This document shows positions 1 through 10,931 of a DNA stretch of 64,000 nt, one piece after another. The notes below the pieces were generated by a model that ran no database searches, had not been told where the DNA came from, and saw nothing but the letters and a program-made list of their open reading frames with translations. Source of the stretch: Bradyrhizobium symbiodeficiens (lineage in GTDB: Bacteria; Pseudomonadota; Alphaproteobacteria; Rhizobiales; Xanthobacteraceae); assembly GCF_002266465.3 (NCBI RefSeq), contig NZ_CP029427.2:1-64000 (forward strand). The letters are read 5' to 3'. Within the stretch, counting starts at the first letter, position 1, and the number at the start of each line of letters is the position of its first letter. The translations under genes and the position numbers were made by a program.

Positions 1-1410
1 ATGACAATGGAACAGGATCGCTGGTCACGCGTGAAGAGCCGGCTGCGCTCGAACGTTGGCGAAGACGTCTACACGAGCTGGTTTGCGCGCATGGATCTGG
101 AAGGCGTGCAGGATGAGAGCGTGCGGCTCTCGGTACCGACCCGGTTCCTGAAGAGCTGGATTCAGGCCCATTATGCCGAGCGCGTGCTGTCGTGCTGGCA
201 GGCCGAGATGCCCGAAGTGCATCGCATCGACCTCACGGTACGTTCGGCCGTGCGCCCGGTGATGCAGCCGAAGGAAGCCCCCGCGCCGGTCGAGACGCGA
301 CGCATGCCCACGCCGGAGCTGCGCTCGACCGCAACCGCGCCGGTGTCGGCCAATCACGACGCCCTCGGCGGCTCGCCGCTCGATCCGCGCCTGACTTTCG
401 CGAGCTTCGTCGTCGGCCGCTCCAACACGCTGGCGCATGCGGCTGCGCGTCAGGTCGCGGAAGGTCGCCGCGGCGATCCTGTCATGTTCAACCCGCTCTA
501 CATCCACGCCGGGGTCGGGCTCGGCAAGACGCATCTGCTGCAGGCGGTGACCTGGGCCGGCAATTCCGGCAACGAGCGCAAGGTGCTGTATCTCACCGCG
601 GAAAAATTCATGTACGGCTTCGTCGCCGCGCTGAAGACGCAGACGGCGCTGGCCTTCAAGGAAGCGCTGCGCGGCATCGACGTGCTGGTGATCGACGATC
701 TCCAGTTCCTGCAGGGCAAATCGACCCAGGCCGAGTTCTGTCACACGCTGAACGCGCTGATCGACGCCGGCCGCCAGGTCGTGATCGCGGCCGACCGACC
801 GCCGTCCGATCTCGAAAGCCTCGACGACCGCGTCCGCTCGCGGCTCGCCGGCGGCCTCGTGGTCGAGATGGGCTCGCTCGGCGAAGAGCTGCGCCACGGC
901 ATCCTCAAATCGCGCGTCGCAGCCGCCCGCGCCCATCATGCGACCTTCGAGGTGCCGGAGGAGGTGCTGCTCTATCTGGCGCGCACCATCACCCATAACG
1001 GCCGCGACCTCGAAGGCGCGATCAACCGCCTGCTGGCGCATTCCAAGCTCAACAACCGGCCGGTGACGCTGGAGATGGCGGAGCACGAGGTGCGCGACCT
1101 GGTCCGGCCGCAGGAGCCCAAGCGGATCAAGATCGAGGACATCCAGCGCGTGGTGGCGCGGCAGTATAATGTCAGCCGCTCCGACCTGCTCTCCTCGCGC
1201 CGCACCGCCAATGTGGTGCGCCCGCGCCAGGTGGCGATGTATCTCGCCAAGACGCTGACCCTGCGCTCGCTCCCCGAGATCGGCCGCCGCTTCGGCGGGC
1301 GCGACCACACCACGGTGCTGCACGCCGTGCGCAAGATCGAGGCCCTGGTCTCCAAGGACACCGCGCTGTCCGAGGAAGTGGAGTCGCTGAAGCGCCAGCT
1401 TCAGGAATAG
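1..1410 (+). CDS. dnaA: Chromosomal replication initiator DnaA
   Basis: DnaA binds the replication origin and opens the DNA duplex in an ATP-dependent way. The 469-residue protein has the expected order: an N-terminal helicase-loading domain (about 1-80), a variable Pro-rich linker (about 90-120), the AAA+ core, and the C-terminal helix-turn-helix. Walker A is GVGLGKTH near residue 171 and Walker B is VLVIDDLQF near 228. The C-terminal DnaA-box-binding signature [12 protein letters not shown] lies near residue 432. The ATG is base 1 of the window, so the sequence probably begins at the conventional coordinate origin and the promoter is out of view. A hairpin with a T-rich tail follows the stop, and dnaN lies downstream. 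No cluster of DnaA boxes was seen near the gene. Confidence 0.98.
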   Translation: MTMEQDRWSRVKSRLRSNVGEDVYTSWFARMDLEGVQDESVRLSVPTRFLKSWIQAHYAERVLSCWQAEMPEVHRIDLTVRSAVRPVMQPKEAPAPVETRRMPTPELRSTATAPVSANHDALGGSPLDPRLTFASFVVGRSNTLAHAAARQVAEGRRGDPVMFNPLYIHAGVGLGKTHLLQAVTWAGNSGNERKVLYLTAEKFMYGFVAALKTQTALAFKEALRGIDVLVIDDLQFLQGKSTQAEFCHTLNALIDAGRQVVIAADRPPSDLESLDDRVRSRLAGGLVVEMGSLGEELRHGILKSRVAAARAHHATFEVPEEVLLYLARTITHNGRDLEGAINRLLAHSKLNNRPVTLEMAEHEVRDLVRPQEPKRIKIEDIQRVVARQYNVSRSDLLSSRRTANVVRPRQVAMYLAKTLTLRSLPEIGRRFGGRDHTTVLHAVRKIEALVSKDTALSEEVESLKRQLQE

Positions 1411-1433
1411 AAGCCTAAGCTCCCGCCATTCTC

Positions 1434-1472
1434 CCGCCGTCCCGGCCACGCCTGGGGCGGCGGTTTTCTTTT
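1434..1472 (+). terminator. Rho-independent terminator after dnaA
   Basis: A 10-bp GC-rich stem (CCGCCGTCCC at 1434-1443 pairing with GGGGCGGCGG at 1454-1463) is followed directly by TTTTCTTTT. It lies 24 bases after the dnaA stop and suggests that dnaN is at least partly transcribed from its own promoter. Confidence 0.7.
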
Positions 1473-1675
1473 GGGCGGAAATCGTGGGAATCGTGCGGAA
1501 CTGGTCCCCTATCCCTTGAATCCGGGGGCCATCCGAGCCACCTTGCGCGACCTTGGCGGCTTTGGTCATATCGGCTCGATGATCGGGCTTTCCGGGGTCT
1601 TCGGTGCCGTGGCGCGCGTCCCGCCGCCCGGCTTTTCCAACGCAGTGTTTTCTTTGGGATCGGGCGAGTAGTGCA

Positions 1676-2794
1676 ATGAAGGTTACGGTCGAACGCGCGC
1701 AACTCCTGAAGTCGCTGGGCCATGTCCATCGCGTGGTCGAGCGCCGCAACACGATTCCGATCCTCGGCAACGTGCTGGTCCGGGCCGAGAACGCCAAATT
1801 GTCGCTGAAGGCGACCGACCTCGACCTCGAGGTGACCGAGACGCTGCCGGCGGAAACCGCGACCGCGGGCTCCACGACCGTGCCGGCGCACATGTTCTAC
1901 GACATCGTGCGCAAGCTGCCGGACGGCTCGCAGATCGTGCTCGAAGCCGACGGCGACCGCGCGGTGCTGGCGATCCGCGCCGGCCGCTCGCGCTTCACGC
2001 TGCAGACCCTGCCGGAGAATGATTTCCCGGATCTGGCCGCCGGCGACATGTCGCATTCGTTCTCGCTCGCCGCCAAGGACGTCAAGCGGCTGATCGACCG
2101 CACCCAGTTCGCGATCTCCACCGAGGAGACCCGCTATTACCTCAACGGCATCTATCTGCACGCCGCCGGCACGCCCAAGGCCGCGACCTTGCGCGGCGTC
2201 GCCACCGACGGCCACCGCCTCGCCCAGCTCGATCTGGTGCAGCCCAAGGGCGCCGAGGGCATGCCCGGCGTGATCGTGCCGCGCAAGACCGTCGGCGAGG
2301 TGCAGCGCCTGATCGAGGACACCGACGCCGAGATGACGATCGAGCTGTCGCAGGCAAAAATCCGCTTCACGATCGGCAACGTCGTGCTGACCTCGAAACT
2401 GATCGACGGCACCTTCCCCGACTACGGCCGCGTCATCCCGCAGGGCAACGACAAGGAGCTCGTCGTCGACAAGAAGGACTTCGAGAACGCGGTCGACCGC
2501 GTCTCCACGATTTCGAGCGAGCGTGGCCGCGCGGTCAAGCTGTCGCTGTCGCCGGGCAAGCTGGTGCTGTCGGTGACCAATCCGGATTCCGGCAGCGCGA
2601 CCGAAGAGCTGGAGGTCGAATACGCCTCCGACGCCCTCGATATCGGCTTCAACTCCCGCTACCTGCTCGACATCGCCTCCCAGATCGAAGGCGACGTCGC
2701 AACACTCCGGCTCGCCGATCCCGGTTCGCCGACCCTGGTGCAAGACCGCGACGACAAGAGCGCGCTATACGTGCTGATGCCGATGCGGGTGTGA
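1676..2794 (+). CDS. dnaN: DNA polymerase III beta sliding clamp
   Basis: This gene encodes the ring-shaped processivity clamp that tethers DNA polymerase III to DNA and recruits repair factors. The 372-residue product begins MKVTVERAQLLKSLGHVH, the standard clamp N-terminus, and has the usual three-domain length. An upstream in-frame ATG at 1604 would add 24 residues that do not look like clamp sequence, so the start at 1676 was preferred. It follows dnaA after a 265-base gap containing a terminator and no gene, and recF comes next, the common bacterial order. The C-terminus ends in the typical clamp pattern, with LMPMRV. Confidence 0.97.
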   Translation: MKVTVERAQLLKSLGHVHRVVERRNTIPILGNVLVRAENAKLSLKATDLDLEVTETLPAETATAGSTTVPAHMFYDIVRKLPDGSQIVLEADGDRAVLAIRAGRSRFTLQTLPENDFPDLAAGDMSHSFSLAAKDVKRLIDRTQFAISTEETRYYLNGIYLHAAGTPKAATLRGVATDGHRLAQLDLVQPKGAEGMPGVIVPRKTVGEVQRLIEDTDAEMTIELSQAKIRFTIGNVVLTSKLIDGTFPDYGRVIPQGNDKELVVDKKDFENAVDRVSTISSERGRAVKLSLSPGKLVLSVTNPDSGSATEELEVEYASDALDIGFNSRYLLDIASQIEGDVATLRLADPGSPTLVQDRDDKSALYVLMPMRV

Positions 2795-2823
2795 CCTACC
2801 GGCATCCATACCTGTCACTACAT

Positions 2824-2903
2824 CGTCATGGCCGGGCTTGTCCCGGCCATCCACGTCTTCGGAGCCAAGAACGTGGATGCCCGGCACAAGGCCGGGCATG
2901 ACG
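2824..2903. repeat. Compound palindromic (REPIN-like) repeat, family A
   Basis: This 80-bp element is a nested dyad. The outer ends CGTCATG and CATGACG mirror each other. Inside are a hairpin GGCCGGG/CCCGGCC, a central pair ATCCACGT/ACGTGGAT, and a second hairpin around CCGGCACAAGGCCGGG. Related copies occur at 7223, 10077 and 34853. The right end overlaps the annotated recF start codon, so it may form part of the recF leader. Confidence 0.8.
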
Positions 2904-4064
2904 GAAAACGGATCTCATGACCCCTCCCGCATTCATCGCCTGACGCTGACGCATTTTCGCAATTATCGGGCGGCGGGGCTCGAGACGGCGGCCGACATGG
3001 TGGCGCTGGTCGGTCCGAACGGAGCCGGCAAGACCAATTGCATCGAGGCGATCTCGTTCCTGTCACCGGGACGCGGCCTGCGGCGCGCGACGCTGGAAGA
3101 CGTCGCCGACAACCAGGGCGACGGCTCCTGGGCGGTCTCGGCGCAAGTCGAAGGCGCGCTGGGGCTGGCGACGCTCGGCACCGGCATCGATGCGCCACGG
3201 CCCGACAGCACGGTGAGCCGGCGCTGCCGCATCGACCGCGAGCCGGTGGGTTCGGCGGCCGCCTTCGGCGACCATATCCGCATGGTGTGGCTGACGCCGG
3301 CGATGGACGGGCTGTTCATGGGCGCAGGCTCGGAGCGGCGGCGCTTCTTCGACCGCCTGGTGCTGGCGATCGACAGCGAGCATTCCAGCCGCATCAACGC
3401 GCTGGAACGCTCGCTACGCTCACGCAACCGCCTGCTCGAAACCCGCAATTACGACGATCATTGGTGTGACGCGATCGAACGCGAGACCGCCGAGCTCGCA
3501 GTCGCGGTCGCGGCAACGCGCGGCCAGACCGCAGCAAGGCTCACCGGCATGCTCAATGCGCGCGCGCAGGCCTCCGCCTTTCCCTCGGCGCAGATCGCGC
3601 TCGACGGCTGGATGGAGAACGCGCTGCTGACGGAGACGGCGACGTCGGTCGAGGACCGCTATCGCCAGATCTTGCGCGACAACCGTCCGCGCGATGCCAT
3701 CGCCGGCCGTACCACCGACGGCCCGCACCTCACCGACCTCCAGGTGATCTATGCGCCGAAAAGCATGCCCGCGCGCGATGCGTCCACAGGCGAGCAGAAG
3801 GCGCTGCTGATCGGGCTGGTGCTGGCGCATGCGAGCCTGGTCGCCGAGATGACCGGCATCGTGCCGCTGTTGCTGCTCGACGAGGTCGTCGCCCATCTCG
3901 ATCCTAGCAGGCGCGCCGCGCTGTTCGACGAGCTGCGCAAGCTCGGCGCGCAAGTGTGGCTGACCGGCGCGGATCCGGCCGCCTTCACCGAGATCGGCGC
4001 TGGAGGCGAGGTCTTCGACGTCGAGAGCGGACAGGTCTCGTCCGACGCTAGGCCTCCGGGTTGA
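2898..4064 (+). CDS. recF: DNA replication and repair protein RecF
   Basis: RecF is an SMC-like ABC ATPase that helps load RecA at single-strand gaps through RecFOR. The roughly 388-residue frame has Walker A GPNGAGKTN near residue 39, an ABC signature region STGEQKALLIG near 296 and Walker B LLLLDEVVAHLD near 324-335. The start is uncertain. In this frame the nearest ATG is 2898, inside a palindromic repeat, giving MTENGSHDPSRIHRL. Another ATG at 2917 is out of frame by one base; one extra C in the C run at 2921-2924 would turn it into MTPSRIHRL, which I recall as the form seen in related RecF proteins. The rest of the frame is intact. Confidence 0.93.
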   Translation: MTENGSHDPSRIHRLTLTHFRNYRAAGLETAADMVALVGPNGAGKTNCIEAISFLSPGRGLRRATLEDVADNQGDGSWAVSAQVEGALGLATLGTGIDAPRPDSTVSRRCRIDREPVGSAAAFGDHIRMVWLTPAMDGLFMGAGSERRRFFDRLVLAIDSEHSSRINALERSLRSRNRLLETRNYDDHWCDAIERETAELAVAVAATRGQTAARLTGMLNARAQASAFPSAQIALDGWMENALLTETATSVEDRYRQILRDNRPRDAIAGRTTDGPHLTDLQVIYAPKSMPARDASTGEQKALLIGLVLAHASLVAEMTGIVPLLLLDEVVAHLDPSRRAALFDELRKLGAQVWLTGADPAAFTEIGAGGEVFDVESGQVSSDARPPG

Positions 4065-4160
4065 ACCCGACCGTTTCCGGCCGCGACTAGCTGCTTGAGG
4101 CTGCAAGATGCGGCCATCGCGCGGGATTTCAGCCATGCGCGACATCCTTGGAGCATGAGC

Positions 4161-4904
4161 ATGGCGACGGTGGGGCGTGGAGCGCAAGCTCCGGCACGAT
4201 GGCAACTCATTGCGTGCGGCCTCGCGCTCTTCGGAAGCTGCCTGCTCGCGGCAAGCGCCGGCGCCTTCGTATCGAACCTGCCGCCGCTGTTCTCGGCCGC
4301 GCTCACGCTGGACCCTGCTGCCAGGCTGCCTGCGCCGACCCGCTACAGCTATCGCGGAATCCACACCACGGTGATGCCCGGCATCGAAGCTCCGCTCCGG
4401 ACTAGGCTTGAAGCCCGCGTGCCCGCAACGCTCGGTGACGTCCTGACTTTTTATCGCAGCGAGCTTCGAAAACTCGGTTGGCAGGAACGGCAGGAAGACG
4501 CGGTGGTCACCGCCGATCACGCGCGCCTCGCCTTCGTCTCCCCGATCGGGCCGGCAGCGCTGCAGCTCGACCGCGATGGCGGCAGCACCTCGGTGCATCT
4601 CGTGCAGAAGAATTCGGATGTCGCGACACGCGCGAACGTGCTGCCTGAACCAGGCAAAGCGAAGCTGGTGTTCAGCAACATCGGCGAGAACGAGGCCGTG
4701 CTCACGATCAACGAGCGGACCATCCCGCGCCCCGCCGGAGCCAACGCCGTCGCGCTGGACCTCATGCCCGGCAAATATTCCTACGAACTGAGCGCGCGTG
4801 GCCGTCCAACCACCACGAACACGCTCGCCGTCGCGGCCGGCGATACCTGGGAGCTCGCGGTCGGGCGCGACGGAGCGGCGTGGCCGCCGCTCCAGCTGTA
4901 TTGA
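4161..4904 (+). CDS. Secreted protein of unknown function, short paralogue with one FYR-GW module
   Basis: I do not recognise a named family. The 247-residue product opens with RGAQAPARW and a hydrophobic stretch LIACGLALFGSCLLAA, which reads as a signal peptide or membrane anchor. The mature part contains one module with the pattern VLTFYRSELRKLGW, followed by a beta-rich C-terminal region ending in PPLQLY. By eye about half of its residues match the C-terminal third of the next gene. The chosen ATG at 4161 has GGAG seven bases upstream and aligns with the start of the paralogue; an ATG at 4155 and an upstream frame to 4095 are also open. It lies just after recF on the same strand. Confidence 0.75.
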   Translation: MATVGRGAQAPARWQLIACGLALFGSCLLAASAGAFVSNLPPLFSAALTLDPAARLPAPTRYSYRGIHTTVMPGIEAPLRTRLEARVPATLGDVLTFYRSELRKLGWQERQEDAVVTADHARLAFVSPIGPAALQLDRDGGSTSVHLVQKNSDVATRANVLPEPGKAKLVFSNIGENEAVLTINERTIPRPAGANAVALDLMPGKYSYELSARGRPTTTNTLAVAAGDTWELAVGRDGAAWPPLQLY

Positions 4905-5043
4905 GCTCCGCCGTCTGTTCGCCCGCGCCGCCTGTTGAACCTGCCCGGTTCCTGCCGCGACTTCTGGTCTGAGGCCGCGCCGATGGTGCCGCAGCCTGCA
5001 ATTGCGCGGGCATGACGCCGCGCCAAATCCAGGAGTTCTGACG

Positions 5044-7194
5044 ATGCCGATGATCCGGCGCGGGGCGCAAGCCCCGGCAAGATGGCTGCTCCTTGCCTGC
5101 GGCATTCTCGCGATGGCGAGCACGTCCCGTCACGCGAGCGCGGCAGACGACGGCATCGTCGACGTCCGTACCCTGCCGCGGCCGGACGGCGCGGTGGAGG
5201 ACACCTCGCGGGCGGCCACTCATCGTGTGACATACGCCCTGCCGGGCGGGGTTGCCGCCGCGTCGGAGACCACCAAGAAGCTGCTGAGCGCGGAGGGCTG
5301 GGTGCCCTATGTGTACCCGCTGGACGAGAACAGCTCCGCGCTGGTCTTCAAGAAGGGGCGGCAGGGGCTCCGTGCCTCCTTCACTCAGACCCGCGGCCAA
5401 TCCGCCGTGTCCTACACGCCGAACCGGATCTATTCCAACGTGCCGTTTCCGGACGGCGCGACCGAGCTCGTGTTCGACGAGACCCGGCCCTATCTCGGCT
5501 GCATCGCGCCCGGCGCGCTGGATGCGACCTCCGATTTCTTCGGGAGCGAGATGGCCGCCATGGGATGGCGCAGGCTCACGGCCGAGACGGCGTCACGCTG
5601 GCCGAACGCCGATCTCGGCGAGACCGTCCCGAACGGCGTGCGCGCCTTCTACGACCATCCCGGCGGCGACACGACGCAGTTCTACAAGCAGAAGCCGGTG
5701 ATGCTGACCCTGATGCGCCGCGACGACGGCCGCACCAATGTCGAGATCCGGGTGGCGCCGTTCGCGCTGCCCCAAGAGCTCGAGGCCGACGATGACATGG
5801 CCGGCCTGCCGCGCCCCAAGCCGACCAAGTCTGCGCGGGGCCTCGGCGGCGCGAGCTCCAACAAGCGCGAGATGTCGGCGGCCGCGATGGCCGAGCTGCC
5901 CGCGGTGCTCGCCTTCTATCGTCGCGAGCTCGCCGCGCGCGGCTGGCACGAGGATGGCAAGGGACCGCTCGCGCCCGGCGACGATGTCGCGATCAATATC
6001 TCCTCGGTGGAAGAGACCGGCGTGCTGCGGCTCGGCCGCAAGTATGATTTCACCATGATCAGCCTGACCGCGCAGGTGAAGGAATCAGCGCTTGCCGCCC
6101 GCGCCAAGGCGAAGAAGGAGGCCGATGCGAGGTTCCTCGGCGATGCCTTGGGTGCTGCCCAGCAGCTCATTGCTGCCGATGAGGCCAGGCGCAAGACGCA
6201 GGCGACTTCCCTGTCCGATGCGCCGCTCAATGTGCTCGCCGACAGCAAGACGCCGCTGCCGCTGCCCGAAAACGCCGAAGGCGTGAGGCTCGAAGGCGGC
6301 GATGGCCGGCTGGAATTCTCCTCGGCGTCGAGCGTGAAGGCGCTCAGCACCTTCTACCGCGCGACGCTGAAGGGCTCGGGCTGGAAGGAGCAGCCCTCCG
6401 TCATCAACCAACCCAACATGGCGGTGATGGCGTTCTCCAGGGGCGGCAAGTCGATCTCGATGACCGTGATGCAGATGGGTTCGAAGGTGAATGTCCGCGC
6501 CAACGGCTCGGGCCTGGTGACGGAAGCGGCCAAGCCGGCGGCCGCCGCGGAAGTACAGGCCAAATCCTCCGAGCCGCTCAAGCCCGACTCCGACTCCCAA
6601 CTGCCCGTGCCGACGCAGCGTTCGTCGAAATCCTTTGCCACCACGAAGATCCCCGGCGGCGAGGCGCCGTTGCGCCGCGAGCTGACCGCCAGCATCCCTG
6701 CGCCGCTCCAGGACGTTCTCGCCTTTTATCGTGCGGAGCTGTCCAGGCTCGGCTGGCAGGAAAAGACCGGCGGCGCAGCCGTGTCCGCGGAACGCGCAAA
6801 GATCGACTTCACCTCACCGCAGGGCCCGGCCACGCTCACACTCGGCCGTACCAAAGGCGAGACCACAGTCAATCTGGCGCAGAAGAATGCGGATGTCGCT
6901 GCTAAGGCCGACATCATGCCGAAGGAGGGACAGGCGAGGCTCATGCTTGGCAATATGGGATCGAGCGAGGCCTCGCTGACGATCAACAAGCAGACCGTCA
7001 AGATCGCTGCCGGGGCCGGCGGCCCGCAATCGCCGAAAGGCCCGATGCTCGATCTGCCGCCGGGCAAGTACCCGTACGCGCTGCGCATGCCCGGGCAGCC
7101 CGCCCGCACCGAGGCACTCACTGTCGGAGCGGGCGAGGCCTGGGGCCTCTTGGTCGGCCCAAGCGGCGACGTGCTGCCGCTGCAGATGTATTGA
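5044..7194 (+). CDS. Large secreted protein of unknown function with repeated FYR-GW modules
   Basis: This 716-residue protein starts with RGAQAPARW and a signal-like segment LLLACGILAMAS followed by HASAADD, which suggests export and cleavage near AxA. It carries a recurring pattern, roughly FYxxxLxxxGW. Clear copies are VLAFYRRELAARGW (about 289), ALSTFYRATLKGSGW (about 433) and VLAFYRAELSRLGW (about 558). Weaker copies lie near residue 75 (KKLLSAEGW) and 162 (SDFFGSEMAAMGW). The last third is paralogous to the preceding gene and ends in LPLQMY. AGGAG lies eight bases before the ATG. No enzyme motif was recognised; tandem duplication within and between the two genes is the main visible fact. 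Confidence 0.8.
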   Translation: MPMIRRGAQAPARWLLLACGILAMASTSRHASAADDGIVDVRTLPRPDGAVEDTSRAATHRVTYALPGGVAAASETTKKLLSAEGWVPYVYPLDENSSALVFKKGRQGLRASFTQTRGQSAVSYTPNRIYSNVPFPDGATELVFDETRPYLGCIAPGALDATSDFFGSEMAAMGWRRLTAETASRWPNADLGETVPNGVRAFYDHPGGDTTQFYKQKPVMLTLMRRDDGRTNVEIRVAPFALPQELEADDDMAGLPRPKPTKSARGLGGASSNKREMSAAAMAELPAVLAFYRRELAARGWHEDGKGPLAPGDDVAINISSVEETGVLRLGRKYDFTMISLTAQVKESALAARAKAKKEADARFLGDALGAAQQLIAADEARRKTQATSLSDAPLNVLADSKTPLPLPENAEGVRLEGGDGRLEFSSASSVKALSTFYRATLKGSGWKEQPSVINQPNMAVMAFSRGGKSISMTVMQMGSKVNVRANGSGLVTEAAKPAAAAEVQAKSSEPLKPDSDSQLPVPTQRSSKSFATTKIPGGEAPLRRELTASIPAPLQDVLAFYRAELSRLGWQEKTGGAAVSAERAKIDFTSPQGPATLTLGRTKGETTVNLAQKNADVAAKADIMPKEGQARLMLGNMGSSEASLTINKQTVKIAAGAGGPQSPKGPMLDLPPGKYPYALRMPGQPARTEALTVGAGEAWGLLVGPSGDVLPLQMY

Positions 7195-7222
7195 GGCTGC
7201 TGCGCTCCTGCTCTCTCTGCAT

Positions 7223-7345
7223 CGTCATGGCCGGGCTTGTCCGCCTGCGCGGCGGCAGCCGCTTCGGCGAGGCGAAGGCCCGGCCATCCACGTTCTTCGG
7301 TCCGCATGGCAACGGTCATTATGCCCGAGACAAGCCCGGGCATAG
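7223..7345. repeat. Family A palindromic repeat carrying an inserted mini-element
   Basis: This is a family A repeat beginning GTCATGGCCGGGC and ending near AAGCCCGGGCAT. The loop of the first hairpin is interrupted at about 7241-7279 by some 38 bases starting CGCCTGCGCGG and ending GGCGAAGG. The inverse complement of nearly the same insert is found in the copy at 10077-10237. Confidence 0.75.
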
Positions 7346-10058
<2,713 letters not shown>

Positions 10059-10076
10059 GGCTCGCTGCTTTCGCAG

Positions 10077-10237
10077 CGTCATGGCCGGGCCTAGCCGTCC
10101 AGAGGACGGCGTCGCTTCTGCTCGCCTATGTCCCGGCCCTCCACGTCTCAACTGCGGCAGAAAGAACGTGGATGCCCGGGCCTTCGCCTCGCCGAAGCGG
10201 CTTCGGCCGCGCAGGCGGGACAAGCCCGGGCAAGACG
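10077..10237. repeat. Family A palindromic repeat with two different nested insertions
   Basis: The outer arms GTCATGGCCGGGC and GCCCGGGCAAGAC and the central ATCCACG/CGTGGAT-like pair identify a family A repeat. Each hairpin loop is interrupted. The first holds about 40 bases at 10091-10130 that contain GCCGTCCAGAGGACGGC. The second holds about 40 bases at 10181-10220, the inverse complement of the insert found at 7241-7279. The element follows gyrB and fills most of the gap before the next gene. Confidence 0.78.
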
Positions 10238-10329
10238 ATCAATCCTGGCTCCCCTGAACCTCACCACCCGTCATCGCGACGAAACCGCATGAACCCGCTG
10301 GCCCGTTCCGGGCCGGGAAGCGCCATGCC

Positions 10330-10797
10330 ATGACCGCCTCTGCAACGACCAACCCTGTCCTTCCCTCGCGCCGGCTCGGCGTGATCGGGAGCATCGTCGG
10401 CGTGCTGGCGCTGATCGCGGCCGTGTTGCCGCATTGGGTGATACCTGCGATCTACCCGCCACCGCCGGCGGACAAAGTGATTGTCGACACCGGTCACCGC
10501 CTCAAGGACCGCCTGATCGCGCGGGTCAAGGGCGTCGAATATCAGGCGCCGCCGCGCGAGAAATCGACGGGAAGCCAGTTGAGGGAGACCTCCTCGATCG
10601 GCGCGATCTCGCTCGGCCTGCTCGCCATCCTGTTCTCGGTCCTTGCCCTCGTGTTTCGCGAAGAGAGGCTCCTGGCCGGCGTGGCAGCCGCGCTGGGGAC
10701 CGGCGCCATCGCCATCGAGATCTCCTTCCTGGCCATGGGCGTGCTGATGCTGATCGTGATCCTCTATGTGGTGGCGAATATCATCGGCCTGTTCTAA
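10330..10797 (+). CDS. Small integral membrane protein of unknown function
   Basis: This 155-residue protein has a hydrophobic segment near residues 17-40 (VIGSIVGVLALIAAVLPHW). A polar loop with PPPP and many charges follows (about 43-90). Two or three more hydrophobic segments come after it (LGLLAILFSVLALVF, VAAALGTGAIAIEI, VLMLIVILYVVANIIGLF). The pattern suggests three to four membrane spans with a soluble loop. It stands alone between gyrB and murA, with repeats upstream. I do not recognise the family. Confidence 0.75.
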   Translation: MTASATTNPVLPSRRLGVIGSIVGVLALIAAVLPHWVIPAIYPPPPADKVIVDTGHRLKDRLIARVKGVEYQAPPREKSTGSQLRETSSIGAISLGLLAILFSVLALVFREERLLAGVAAALGTGAIAIEISFLAMGVLMLIVILYVVANIIGLF

Positions 10798-10931
10798 ACG
10801 CCGGCCCAAAAAAAGGGCTTCTTCGGCCGCAGAGTGGCCTTCCGCCGCAACAAGTGTGGAATTGCTCCCCTGCTCGATTCTCTATAGTTTCCGCCCGAAA
10901 CAGCCCACCCATCAGGACAGCGAGACTCCAT

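Noticed and set aside
25..1893. 622-codon antisense frame over dnaA and dnaN
   Set aside because: Overlaps two certain genes and has no family-like motif.
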